Assembly: GCA_045110285.1 (NCBI GenBank)
Contig: JBGCGA010000016.1
Span: forward strand, 1-64,000
Length of the DNA: 64,000 nt
Reading direction: 5' to 3'
Source of the DNA: Putridiphycobacter sp045110285
GTDB lineage: Bacteria > Bacteroidota > Bacteroidia > Flavobacteriales_D > Crocinitomicaceae
Shown: positions 44,496-52,504 of the stretch, one piece after another
How positions within the stretch are numbered: position 1 is the first letter of the stretch
How the letters are laid out: each line of letters starts with the position of its first letter
Notes under the pieces: model-generated
Told to the model about the DNA's origin: nothing
Database searches by the model: none
Seen by the model: only the letters and a program-made list of their open reading frames with translations
Position numbers and translations under genes: made by a program

Positions 44496-45506
44496 TTAAC
44501 TGTATCTTTCATGCAAACTAATTACTTCGTTAATAATTTGATTTCTAAAAGTTACTGGTTTAATAATTTCTATTTGACTTCCGTAACTTAAAATTAATCT
44601 TTTTAATTCTTCAGAAATTAATACTTTTAGTTTAAAAGTATTTCTATTCTTTCCTTCTTTTACTAACGTTTGCGAGCTATGTAAAGGTTGGCTCATAATG
44701 TATTTTGATCCAAGTTTATCAATCTTAAATTCTATCGTTTCAGGATCAGTGTCGTATGATGTGATGCCAATTGAGTGTTTGAAGTATAGGTCAGGATTAA
44801 AGTCAATATTTTTTTGGAAATAATCTTCAGTCAGCAGTAAATTCTTCATCCTATCCAAGCCAAAAGTAATAATTCTGTTTTTGGTAATGTTATAAGAAAT
44901 CAGGTACCATCTATTTCTATATTCCTTTAAGAGTAAAGGAAGTACTGTTCTATTTTTGGTTTTTTCGGTTGCAAAGCTGGTATAGTCAAATGTAATTATT
45001 TCACGGTCTTTTATCGCTTTTAGGATGTCAGCTAAAAACTCTGTTCCAATTGTTTCTGGTACGGTTTCAAATTGAACGTAATCATCAACAGTTTTTTCAC
45101 TTGGGTTATTTGATATATGGACTCTATCAAATATTTTATCAATTGCAAAGCCAAATTGCTTGAACATGCTCACGTCTTTGAATTGCATCAGTGTTTTTGT
45201 TGCAAATTTTATCGCTTCAATATCACTTTCCGATAACGGAATATTATCTATAGAATAGTTTTCATCTTCATAAAAATAACCTTTTTCAGCTTTACTATAC
45301 TTAATAGGCGCATCATGGTCCATTCGCATAGCAAATAAATCCTTTTCAATAGTTGAATCACAAATATTAGCACCTAGTCCTTCGCCATACAGCGCTTCCT
45401 CACAAGCCTGGCGTAAGTCTTGCTTACTAGGATATGGCTTGTATTGATTGCGAAGTGCTCTGTCAATAATTCTATAGCGTAATTGTGCGTTTTTTATTTG
45501 CGACAT
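44496..45506 (-). CDS. WYL-domain transcriptional regulator
   Basis: 336 residues. An N-terminal winged helix-like region (LRYRIIDRALRNQYKPYPSKQDL, with ICDSTIEKDLFAMR as recognition segment) is followed by a linker and a WYL domain (about 165-250) whose key residues lie in PLLLKEYRNRWYLISYN and IITFGLDRMKNL, then a WCX C-terminal extension. WYL regulators sense ligands, often nucleic acids or nucleotides, and control phage defence, DNA damage or other responses. No defence genes are nearby. It is divergent from the NlpC/P60 gene, 57 bases apart. Confidence 0.9.
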   Translation of the reverse strand: MSQIKNAQLRYRIIDRALRNQYKPYPSKQDLRQACEEALYGEGLGANICDSTIEKDLFAMRMDHDAPIKYSKAEKGYFYEDENYSIDNIPLSESDIEAIKFATKTLMQFKDVSMFKQFGFAIDKIFDRVHISNNPSEKTVDDYVQFETVPETIGTEFLADILKAIKDREIITFDYTSFATEKTKNRTVLPLLLKEYRNRWYLISYNITKNRIITFGLDRMKNLLLTEDYFQKNIDFNPDLYFKHSIGITSYDTDPETIEFKIDKLGSKYIMSQPLHSSQTLVKEGKNRNTFKLKVLISEELKRLILSYGSQIEIIKPVTFRNQIINEVISLHERYS

Positions 45507-45546
45507 TTTTGAAACTTTTTTATAATATAAAGCTATAAAAACATAT

Positions 45547-45554
45547 TAACTTTG
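45547..45554 (+). promoter_or_regulatory. Possible -7 promoter element (TAACTTTG) for NlpC/P60 gene
   Basis: TAACTTTG matches TAnnTTTG, but no TTG is found 17-23 bases upstream. Transcription would start about 45560, so the ATG at 45564 would have almost no leader. This argues against the in-frame TTG at 45552 as the start, because it lies inside the element. Confidence 0.4.
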
Positions 45555-45563
45555 CATAATCTG

Positions 45564-46037
45564 ATGAAAAATTTAATAACCATATTATTGTTGGTGAGTA
45601 TATCTCAAACTGCTTTCTCGCAATCAGATTCTTTGTCGTTTAGAGATAGCTTAGCAGCATACGCGCAAACTCTTTCGGGCATCACTTATAGTTACGGAGG
45701 TACCTCAGAAAATGGATTCGACTGTTCGGGCTTTGTTTACTATGTCTTTAAGCATTTCAATAAATCTGTTCCTCGTACAAGTAAGTCTTATGCAAATTAT
45801 GGTAGCAAAACCGACATTAATAATTGCCAACCAGGCGATATCATAGTTTTTACGGGAACAAATTCAAGTATAAGAAAACCAGGACATCTTGGAATCGTGA
45901 TTAGTAACAATAATGGGGTTGTAGATTTTATTCACTCATCTTCCTCAAAAAGAAACTATGGCGTAACAGTTACTCGTTTTAATGACAGTGGTTATGTAAA
46001 ACGATTTTTGTCAGTTGTAAGTGTAATCAATGAATAA
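45564..46037 (+). CDS. NlpC/P60-family peptidoglycan hydrolase
   Basis: About 157 residues from the ATG at 45564. Signal peptide 1-20 (SQTAFSQ). A single NlpC/P60 domain: GITYSYGGTSENGFDCSGF with catalytic Cys near 53, NCQPGDIIVFTG, PGHLGIVISN with catalytic His, and a downstream FIHSSSS giving the third polar residue. It would cut peptide stems (usually gamma-D-Glu-diamino acid bonds) in the periplasm. Its stop overlaps the next lipoprotein gene by 8 bases. Confidence 0.92.
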   Translation: MKNLITILLLVSISQTAFSQSDSLSFRDSLAAYAQTLSGITYSYGGTSENGFDCSGFVYYVFKHFNKSVPRTSKSYANYGSKTDINNCQPGDIIVFTGTNSSIRKPGHLGIVISNNNGVVDFIHSSSSKRNYGVTVTRFNDSGYVKRFLSVVSVINE

Positions 46038-46632
46038 ACTCATATTTTTTTCAATTTTTTTAATTGTAGTTTCTTGTACTGAAACTAAAAAAAGCAGCAA
46101 ACCAGAGAGTTTCGGTAAAAATAAGAGCTTGGGTACGGTAACCAATTGCCCCTGTGATAGTATTAGAGAAAATGCGTACAAAATTCTGATGAAAGACGGA
46201 AAACCGTATACTGGAATTTGTTACACAAATTATCCTGATACGGAAATAAAGTATATTGAAAAACAAATATTAGACGGAGAGCTAAATGGAACAATTACTT
46301 ATTTTAGTCGATCGGGTGAAGTATTGTACGAAGAAAAATTTGAGCAAGGTAACTTCCAGGTTGACTTAAAATCTGAAGATATAAAATGTGATTGCCTAGA
46401 TTTAAAAAGGAAAAAAGAAAGTAAAAAAATATATTTTAAAGGACAGGTTTTTGAAGGGACATGCTTCAGCAATTTTCCTGAAACTGAGCAGCCATACATG
46501 GAAATTAACTACAAAAACGGATTGCGTGATGGTTATACAAAGTATTATAGTAAAAGTGGATCAATATTATACACTGAAATGTATGACAAGGATAGCCTAA
46601 TGAATATTATTTACCCGAAAAAAGAACTTTAG
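46030..46632 (+). CDS. Lipoprotein with MORN/YwqK-like repeats
   Basis: 200 residues. Lipoprotein signal FFSIFLIVVSC with the lipobox Cys near 16. Two homologous halves each start with an acidic Cys motif (NCPCDSIRENAYKIL and IKCDCLDLKRKK) and carry TGICYTNYPDTE or EGTCFSNFPETE followed by MORN-like hairpins (LDGELNGTITYFSRSGEVLYEE; YKNGLRDGYTKYYSKSGSILYTE). The internal duplication is clear. Function unknown; co-expressed with the NlpC/P60 hydrolase, which it overlaps by 8 bases. Its end overlaps the convergent gene by 4 bases. Confidence 0.8.
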   Translation: MNKLIFFSIFLIVVSCTETKKSSKPESFGKNKSLGTVTNCPCDSIRENAYKILMKDGKPYTGICYTNYPDTEIKYIEKQILDGELNGTITYFSRSGEVLYEEKFEQGNFQVDLKSEDIKCDCLDLKRKKESKKIYFKGQVFEGTCFSNFPETEQPYMEINYKNGLRDGYTKYYSKSGSILYTEMYDKDSLMNIIYPKKEL

Positions 46633-48044
46633 GCTTGAATAGTATCGTCTTGATAGCCAAAAAGCTTATAGAATTTGATGGCTTTCATTACTTCTTCGGG
46701 CACATCAATTTCCCAGTCTGCCACTCCTGCTTTAATTTTAGCAAGTACATCATCTGAAAATATTTTTAACAATTTGTCATTATAGTCAGTTATTGGCGCA
46801 ACTTTATCTGTGGCTCTCATATAATCGAGGAGCCCTCTTAAGTGTGATTGTAAATCAAAATTATCTAGCTCGTACATTTCTCCAGAATCAACATTAATTG
46901 CTGGGTAAACATACATTTTTATATTTCTACCAAATCCCCTTCCAAAGGCTTCAAGTAAGCCGCCGCTTAGATTTTCGTAATATTTTTCGTCAAATATGGT
47001 TTGTAAATTATAAACGCCCAATACGACACCAAGTTTTCTTCCTCTTGAGAAATCTGACAGATACTCGATCATTTTGTAGTGTTTCAGGTAATTACTGATC
47101 ATCACTGTATATCCCATGCTATTTAGCAGGTCAGCTCTATCTAAAAAATCTTTTATTGAAATTTTTCCATCAGCAGTTAGATCTTTTAAGGTCAATTCTA
47201 ATAGCACTTGTACTCTTTCGGGATCTACTTCTTTTTCTTCTAAAAATAAATCTAAACCTGTGGATACCATGTCAACATGAACTTTAGTGGCAGGACGAAA
47301 TCGGCCTCGCATTAAAAATATGTTTTTTTTATATAAAGCATCAGATGGTTGGATAACGCTTCCTGTTTGATCGAATATTGTGGCATTAGTCAGTCCCTTT
47401 TTTACAAGCAGTAAAGCTATAAGCCTATTGTCTACATATTCATAGTCAGCTCCTTTTACAGAGCACATGTCAATTTCTAGTTTATCTTTGGGCAATCTAT
47501 ACGAGATGTCATCTAAAAACTCTGTAATTTTTTCATACTTTGAGTATGCTGCATGAATTAAATTGACACCTAATATTCCTAGTGCTTTTTGCTGCTCTTG
47601 ATGGCTTTTATCGTGCATCTTTACATGCAAAATAATTTCATTGGCAGGGCCACCTTTTGTTAGCTGATACTTTATTCCAACCCATCCTTGACCTTGGTTA
47701 GTTTTGTGGTAGTTCAATGATTCTACCGTATTTGCAAATGAAAAAAAGCGCGACTGCTTAGCCCGTTCAGGAATAGTTGTTTTTAAGTTTTCAAACTCCT
47801 TATCTAACATTTGTTTTAGCCTGTCTTCACAGACGTATCTGCTGCATTCACCATACATATTGTCACTGACTTTCATGTCATAAGCTGAATGAGTATATGC
47901 AATTGTTCCTGAAGAACCACCTATTCTAAAAAAAGTAGCCGCTACCTCTTGACCAGCTCCAATTTCTGCAAACGAACCATAAATACTTTGATCTAGATTA
48001 ATGGATAGTGCTTTTTCTTCTGTAGTCAGTCTTTTCTTATTCAT
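46629..48044 (-). CDS. Conserved protein of unknown function (GSFAEIGAGQEV family)
   Basis: 471 residues, no signal peptide or membrane segment, so cytoplasmic. The N-terminal signature IYGSFAEIGAGQEVAATFFR (20 residues) followed by GGSSGTIAYTHSAYDM and YGECSRYVCEDRL belongs to a broadly distributed bacterial family that I recognise but for which I know no established function. Later segments include VGIKYQLTKGGPANEIILHV, LGILGVNLIHAA, GADYEYVDNRLIALLLVKKGLTNATIF and FLMRGRFRPATKVHVDM. No Walker or other standard catalytic motif was seen. It has its own promoter (48062-48095). Names given to relatives in databases may be unreliable. Confidence 0.75.
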   Translation of the reverse strand: MNKKRLTTEEKALSINLDQSIYGSFAEIGAGQEVAATFFRIGGSSGTIAYTHSAYDMKVSDNMYGECSRYVCEDRLKQMLDKEFENLKTTIPERAKQSRFFSFANTVESLNYHKTNQGQGWVGIKYQLTKGGPANEIILHVKMHDKSHQEQQKALGILGVNLIHAAYSKYEKITEFLDDISYRLPKDKLEIDMCSVKGADYEYVDNRLIALLLVKKGLTNATIFDQTGSVIQPSDALYKKNIFLMRGRFRPATKVHVDMVSTGLDLFLEEKEVDPERVQVLLELTLKDLTADGKISIKDFLDRADLLNSMGYTVMISNYLKHYKMIEYLSDFSRGRKLGVVLGVYNLQTIFDEKYYENLSGGLLEAFGRGFGRNIKMYVYPAINVDSGEMYELDNFDLQSHLRGLLDYMRATDKVAPITDYNDKLLKIFSDDVLAKIKAGVADWEIDVPEEVMKAIKFYKLFGYQDDTIQA

Positions 48045-48061
48045 TTCAAATATTGTTAAAC

Positions 48062-48095
48062 CAAATTTATGGATTTATGTCATATTGAGCACCAA
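48062..48095 (-). promoter_or_regulatory. Promoter for the GSFAEIGAGQEV-family gene
   Basis: On the minus strand TTG (48093-48095), 23 bases, then TAAATTTG (48062-48069), within the Bacteroidota consensus. The transcript would start about 48055, 11 bases before the start codon. Confidence 0.6.
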
Positions 48096-48134
48096 GTTTT
48101 TATTAATTAACTTTAAATGCTACACATTATTTCT

Positions 48135-49598
48135 TTATTTACTTTTAGATTGTTTTAGCATAGAATAAAATCCAGCTAATCTGATGAAACCAAACATAAT
48201 CAAAAGTATGGTGCCAATACAAAAATAGACTAGCAGCTGAAGGTTTTCAGACAGGTTTCCAAAACCAATTATTTGCTTAAATGGTTCTAGATTTATGCTA
48301 ATCATAATTCCAGCAAAAATAAGGGTTTTAAAAAGCAGAGTCCAGTTTATAGCGAAACGGAATACTTTAAAAACCAAAGCGATTTGAATAATTGCTGTTA
48401 ATGATTGCGTAATTAATGTGGCCACTGCTGCTCCTTCCGATTTGTAATTAGGAATGAGAATAAAATTGAGGGTTAAATTTAAGATAACACCGAATAAAGC
48501 CATGTAATTCAATGCTTTTAAATTTCCGTTGGCAGTTAACAATGTACCAAAGATATAGGTGAGAGAGATGGGAATAAATGAAATAATCAATATTGAAAAT
48601 GGAAGTACTGATGCTGAAGTGTCTGCCACGTATCGCCAATTCATAATGCTATTGGCGAAGAAAAATCCTAAAATACTTACTAAAATTGCCCCTGGAATCA
48701 ATAATTTAAATGGTGTTAGCACCATTTCATATATGTTTTTTTTTTCTTTTATCAGTCTTGCAAAAATTGGCAGAAGTAATCCAGCAAATAGCAGTGCAAT
48801 CATATTTACTGCATCCAAATACCTAAATCCTTGAGCATATATTCCCGCTTGTAATTTTCCATCAGGCAGCAGACGTTCAATCATTATGGCGTCAATTCTA
48901 TTGTAAATAAACATTAAAAAAATTAAGATCGCGTAAGGCGCACTTTCCTTTAATAATGTGCGTGTATATTGTTTATTGAATTTTAATTTGATGGGTTTAA
49001 TGTATTTAGAAAGAATAATTAAGCTTACGATTCCAGTAAGTCCGTAAGCAGCCATTTGCGCAAGAATAAAATTGAAAATGGTGAATCGATAAGACAGTAA
49101 TGGAGTAAAGAGTAAAGTACTACAAATAATGATAAGAAGCGAGCGATCAAGAACTGAGATAAAGGCTTCGGCTTTAAAGCAGTGTAAGCCCGTTAAGTTG
49201 GCTCTAATAAACTGAATTGTAGCTACTAAAAATTGATTGATGATTAGTAGACTTAATATTTTTAAACTCAAGTTTTCGTACCCTAAAATGAAGGCAGTTA
49301 ATAGGATTGTTAAAATGTAGAATGCAAATAACAAAAATTTAATGGATAGGAGTTTTGAAAAATAACTACTAACCAATTTTGGGTTTTGTGCTATTGTTTT
49401 GGAGGTGTAATTTGCAATACCAAAATCTAGAATAATATTAAAAAGAAAAGTGAGATTTAGTAATGAAAAGTACAGTCCATAAATTTCGGTTCCAACCCTG
49501 TTTTGAACTTCTGCGTCGATTCCAAAAATATACAATGGCTTAATAATTAAATTAAGCAAAATAATAAGCGCTAAATTTAATACGAATGTCCTTTGCAT
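48135..49598 (-). CDS. Polysaccharide flippase (Wzx/MATE-like, MOP superfamily)
   Basis: 487 residues with about 12-14 hydrophobic helices spread over the whole length. FNIILDFGIANYTSKTIA and the N-terminal placement are typical of the Polysacc_synt family, and NRIDAIMIERLLPDGKLQAGIYAQGFRYLDAVNM is a common loop of Wzx-like lipid-linked oligosaccharide flippases. It would move undecaprenyl-linked repeat units across the inner membrane. It is 4 bases downstream of the FkbM methyltransferase gene and close to a divergent glycosyltransferase, a small polysaccharide cluster. Confidence 0.88.
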   Translation of the reverse strand: MQRTFVLNLALIILLNLIIKPLYIFGIDAEVQNRVGTEIYGLYFSLLNLTFLFNIILDFGIANYTSKTIAQNPKLVSSYFSKLLSIKFLLFAFYILTILLTAFILGYENLSLKILSLLIINQFLVATIQFIRANLTGLHCFKAEAFISVLDRSLLIIICSTLLFTPLLSYRFTIFNFILAQMAAYGLTGIVSLIILSKYIKPIKLKFNKQYTRTLLKESAPYAILIFLMFIYNRIDAIMIERLLPDGKLQAGIYAQGFRYLDAVNMIALLFAGLLLPIFARLIKEKKNIYEMVLTPFKLLIPGAILVSILGFFFANSIMNWRYVADTSASVLPFSILIISFIPISLTYIFGTLLTANGNLKALNYMALFGVILNLTLNFILIPNYKSEGAAVATLITQSLTAIIQIALVFKVFRFAINWTLLFKTLIFAGIMISINLEPFKQIIGFGNLSENLQLLVYFCIGTILLIMFGFIRLAGFYSMLKQSKSK

Positions 49599-49602
49599 CT
49601 GA

Positions 49603-50346
49603 CTATACTTTTGCTTTAAAAATAAAATTTTGCTTTTTGTGAAAGTTTGGATCGTAATCCACTAATTTTTCATTTTCAACTACAAGAGCTTTATAATTTA
49701 ATGATTCTAAAAAATCAAAACATTTATCTCTATTTTCGTTAGCCCATAATTCTAAATAGATAATGGGTGAGTTTTTTTCAATTAACTGCTTTCCTCCTGC
49801 CAGAGCAAAATATTCAAAGTTTTCAATGTCCATTTTAATTCCTGCTATTGGAATGTCTTTAAGCAAGTCATCAAGCTTTACAGATTCTACTTTAAATTTT
49901 TCTCCTTCATTCCACTCATCAATTGAATCATGCACAATGTGTGCAAGTCCTTGCATTTTTACCTTACCATTAACTGGCAGTACCATCTCTAAAACGGTGT
50001 TTTCATTACCTACCGCAACTTCCTTTACTTTTACATTTGACAATTTGTACTTTGAAATAATTCGACGCAAAACGCTTAAATTATCCGGCATTGGTTCAAT
50101 AGCATAAACAGATATTTCAGGAAATTTTTTAGCTAAATGGTAGGTCATAATGCCAATATTTGCTCCAACATCCAAAATGTGACCTTCTTTTGAAATGCTT
50201 GACATAAACTGAAAAAAGTCCCCTTCCTTTTTATCGTTTTTTAAGGTTCTTATTTTGAACTTGGCAAAAACAAAGAGGTAGGTGCGATAGCCCAGTAGTT
50301 TTTGAAGAATCAATTTTATGCCATTTTTCATAGAAGTTGTAGGCAA
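49603..50346 (-). CDS. FkbM-family methyltransferase
   Basis: 247 residues. The SAM-binding motif GHILDVGANIGIMTYHLA lies near 55-72, followed by VYAIEPMPDNLSVL, AVGNENTVLEM, VESVKLDDLL, IAGIKMDIENFEYFAL and PIIYLELWANE, in the order of FkbM-type O-methyltransferases. Members methylate sugars or other hydroxyls; here the acceptor is likely a surface glycan given the flippase gene starting 4 bases after it. TACTTTTG upstream on the minus strand may be the -7 element. Confidence 0.88.
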   Translation of the reverse strand: MPTTSMKNGIKLILQKLLGYRTYLFVFAKFKIRTLKNDKKEGDFFQFMSSISKEGHILDVGANIGIMTYHLAKKFPEISVYAIEPMPDNLSVLRRIISKYKLSNVKVKEVAVGNENTVLEMVLPVNGKVKMQGLAHIVHDSIDEWNEGEKFKVESVKLDDLLKDIPIAGIKMDIENFEYFALAGGKQLIEKNSPIIYLELWANENRDKCFDFLESLNYKALVVENEKLVDYDPNFHKKQNFIFKAKV

Positions 50347-50441
50347 AAGTAAACTTTTATTCTAATTAGAAGTATTCTCTGTATTGTCGAATTATAAATA
50401 CATAAACGTTTAATTGACATAATTTATTTTAATTTAGCGCT

Positions 50442-51557
50442 GTGCGAATTGCCATCAACACCAGGTTTTTATTGCCACATAAAATGGAAGGCTTTGGAAG
50501 ATTTACTTTTGAAGTAACAAAACGGCTGGTGGAGAATAATCCGGAACACACTTTTTATTTCTTTTTTGATAGAGCATTTGACACCAAATTTATTTTTACG
50601 GATAATGTTGTACCTGTTGTTTTGAGCCCTCAAGCTCGGCACCCCTTATTATTTAAAATATGGTTCAATTGGTCGGTAACAAATGCCATAAAAAAGTATA
50701 AAATTGATTTGTTTTTTTCGCCTGATGGATACCTTTCTCTGAGAACAAATGTTCCGCAGGTTGGGGTAATTCACGATTTAAATTTTGAACATTTTCCGGA
50801 AGATTTACCGAAACGGCCTTTGAAATATCTCAAAAAACATTTTCCGCTTTTTGCGAAAAAAGCAGAACATTTACTCACAGTTTCAGAGTTTTCGAAACAA
50901 GATATAGTTAATTTATATCATATAGATCCTGCCAAAGTAACTGTTGCATATAATAGTGCTAATGCAATATTTAAGCCTCAGTCGGATTCTGTAAAAGCTA
51001 ATATCAAAGCTAACTTTACCAATGGTGAATCTTATTTTGTATATGTTGGTGCTATTCATGCTCGAAAAAACATTCAACGTCTAATCAAGGCTTTTAAATT
51101 GTACAAAAGTCAAACTAAGTCTAAAACAAAATTGCTTATTGTGGGAGATGCCATGTGGGAAAATGTTATTGCTAAAGGAAATAATGATGATGTGGTTTAT
51201 ACTGGTCATGTCCAATTTGAAAAATTAGCAGAAATTGTAGGATCAGCTCGAGCACTTTGCCTTGTTTCATATTTTGAAGGTTTTGGAATTCCTTTGGTAG
51301 AGGCCATGCAAAGTGGGGTGCCTGTTTTAGCTGGGAATTTAACGGCATTGCCCGAAGTGGTAGGAAAGGCCGGTATTTTAGTTGATCCGCTAAATATTGA
51401 AGCCATTGCAAATGGTATTAGAGTATTAGATTCAGATGAAAATTTACGAGCGGAACTGATTGCAAAAGGCCTCATCCAAAGCCAACAGTTTTCTTGGGCC
51501 CGAACTGCTACGGTGGTTGAGGGGGTGATTTTTGGCAAATCCACCAACCTGACATAA
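50442..51557 (+). CDS. GT4-family glycosyltransferase
   Basis: 371 residues from a GTG start at 50442, where the fold begins with MRIAINTRFLL. The GT-B fold is clear: acceptor region EGFGRFTFEVTKRLVEN, hinge LTVSEFSKQDIVNLYHI, and donor site VYVGAIHARKNIQRLI and YFEGFGIPLVEAMQSGVPVLAGNLTALPEVVGKAG (E-x7-E motif). It uses a nucleotide sugar to extend a glycan at the inner membrane. It is divergent from the flippase/methyltransferase pair. Sugar and linkage unknown. Confidence 0.9.
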   Translation: MRIAINTRFLLPHKMEGFGRFTFEVTKRLVENNPEHTFYFFFDRAFDTKFIFTDNVVPVVLSPQARHPLLFKIWFNWSVTNAIKKYKIDLFFSPDGYLSLRTNVPQVGVIHDLNFEHFPEDLPKRPLKYLKKHFPLFAKKAEHLLTVSEFSKQDIVNLYHIDPAKVTVAYNSANAIFKPQSDSVKANIKANFTNGESYFVYVGAIHARKNIQRLIKAFKLYKSQTKSKTKLLIVGDAMWENVIAKGNNDDVVYTGHVQFEKLAEIVGSARALCLVSYFEGFGIPLVEAMQSGVPVLAGNLTALPEVVGKAGILVDPLNIEAIANGIRVLDSDENLRAELIAKGLIQSQQFSWARTATVVEGVIFGKSTNLT

Positions 51558-51630
51558 ATCAACTGGTAAGGTAACCTATATTACTTTTCATGACTTTGGA
51601 TTTCGGTATTTTTACAGAAAAATCTATAGT

Positions 51631-51726
51631 ATGGACAGCAGTACAGCTACTATTATATTTGGCATTGTTTTGGCGCATATTTTATTAGGCATCATTTGGT
51701 TGGCTTATAAAATGCGAAAAAAATAG
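51631..51726 (+). CDS. Possible 31-residue single-helix membrane protein
   Basis: ATG at 51631 opens a 31-codon frame: MDSSTATIIFGIVLAHILLG followed by IIWLAYKMRKK. The protein has a short polar N-terminus, one hydrophobic helix (about 8-25) and a positively charged end, the pattern of a small inner-membrane protein with cytoplasmic C-terminus. It lies 73 bases after the glycosyltransferase stop. No clear ribosome site or promoter was seen. The rest of the 318-base gap (51558-51875) shows no gene. Confidence 0.4.
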   Translation: MDSSTATIIFGIVLAHILLGIIWLAYKMRKK

Positions 51727-51875
51727 AAATTAGATAATCCAAAGCTTGATTATACCTAGGAGGTTGTTTAGGCTTTCTCAAGTCTAAGCAGTAATGTAAG
51801 TGATTACAATGTTAATTTGATAAGTGTTTGGTGGCAAAGGTAAAAGCTCTTGAACGAAGCTGTCGAAACCAGCGC

Positions 51876-52408
51876 CTATTGCGGAGTTCCTATGGGTTTG
51901 GTGATAAATTCATAACTTTTTATGGTTTCTTTCTCATTCACAATTTCAAGGTTTTTGGTAATTAATAGTTCAACTGGTATGCCATACTCAATTCTTTGCA
52001 TTTTTACAATGTCGTTGTCAGGGAAAGTACTGTTAATAAATTTTTTAATGGCAAGTCTATTGGCAGAGGCGAAGCTCCCAGGTTTGTTGATGTAATAAGT
52101 TGAAATACCGGTCGTTCTTAATTTTTCAATCTCCTCAACGGTTACGTTAGCATCTGATGCCAAAAAAAATAATTGAATATCTAAACTATCTTCTTTAATC
52201 TTTTTTGTAGCGGTTTATAAAGTTTCTCAATTCTATCTCCTGAAGCAGGACACCAGTCTGTCCTATACAAGACCAAGCTAGGCTCCTTATTTTTAAGAAT
52301 ATCTTTTAAATTTTTTTCGTCTAGTATGTATTGCTTAGGTACATTCAGTGCTAAGCACGAACTCAATACTAGAATGAAAATACTAATGCCAATTAGGTAT
52401 CCTCGCAT
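51876..52408 (-). pseudogene. Frameshifted thioredoxin-like lipoprotein gene
   Basis: Two minus-strand frames read as one protein. The 5' part (52408 to about 52200) has a lipoprotein signal (ISIFILVLSSC), then EPSLVLYRTDWCPASGDRIE, which resembles a thioredoxin fold with WCPAS in place of WCxxC, and KLYKPLQK before running into an early stop. The 3' part (to 51876) continues KIKEDSLDIQLFFLASDANV and ends SYEFITKPIGTPQ. They join if the A6 run (T6 on the plus strand, 52201-52206) had one more A, giving about 177 residues. This may be a real mutation, a sequencing error in a homopolymer, or slippage on the A-run. The first Cys pair partner is missing, so redox activity is doubtful. Confidence 0.75.
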
Positions 52409-52504
52409 TGTTGTTGTTTTAAAGAATGTTTTCTGAACTAGTGTAGAGCCTATCTTCGCTCTATCAATCCAATTTTAGTGCTCTAACTTACTTACCTAAT
52501 AAAA

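Noticed and set aside
44496..45506. WYL regulator as marker of a phage-defence island
   Set aside because: Neighbours are a protease, a peptidoglycan hydrolase and a lipoprotein; no nuclease, helicase or toxin genes are nearby.
46030..46632. Toxin-antitoxin partner because of YwqK-like repeats
   Set aside because: It is a lipoprotein overlapping a peptidoglycan hydrolase gene, and no toxin gene is adjacent.
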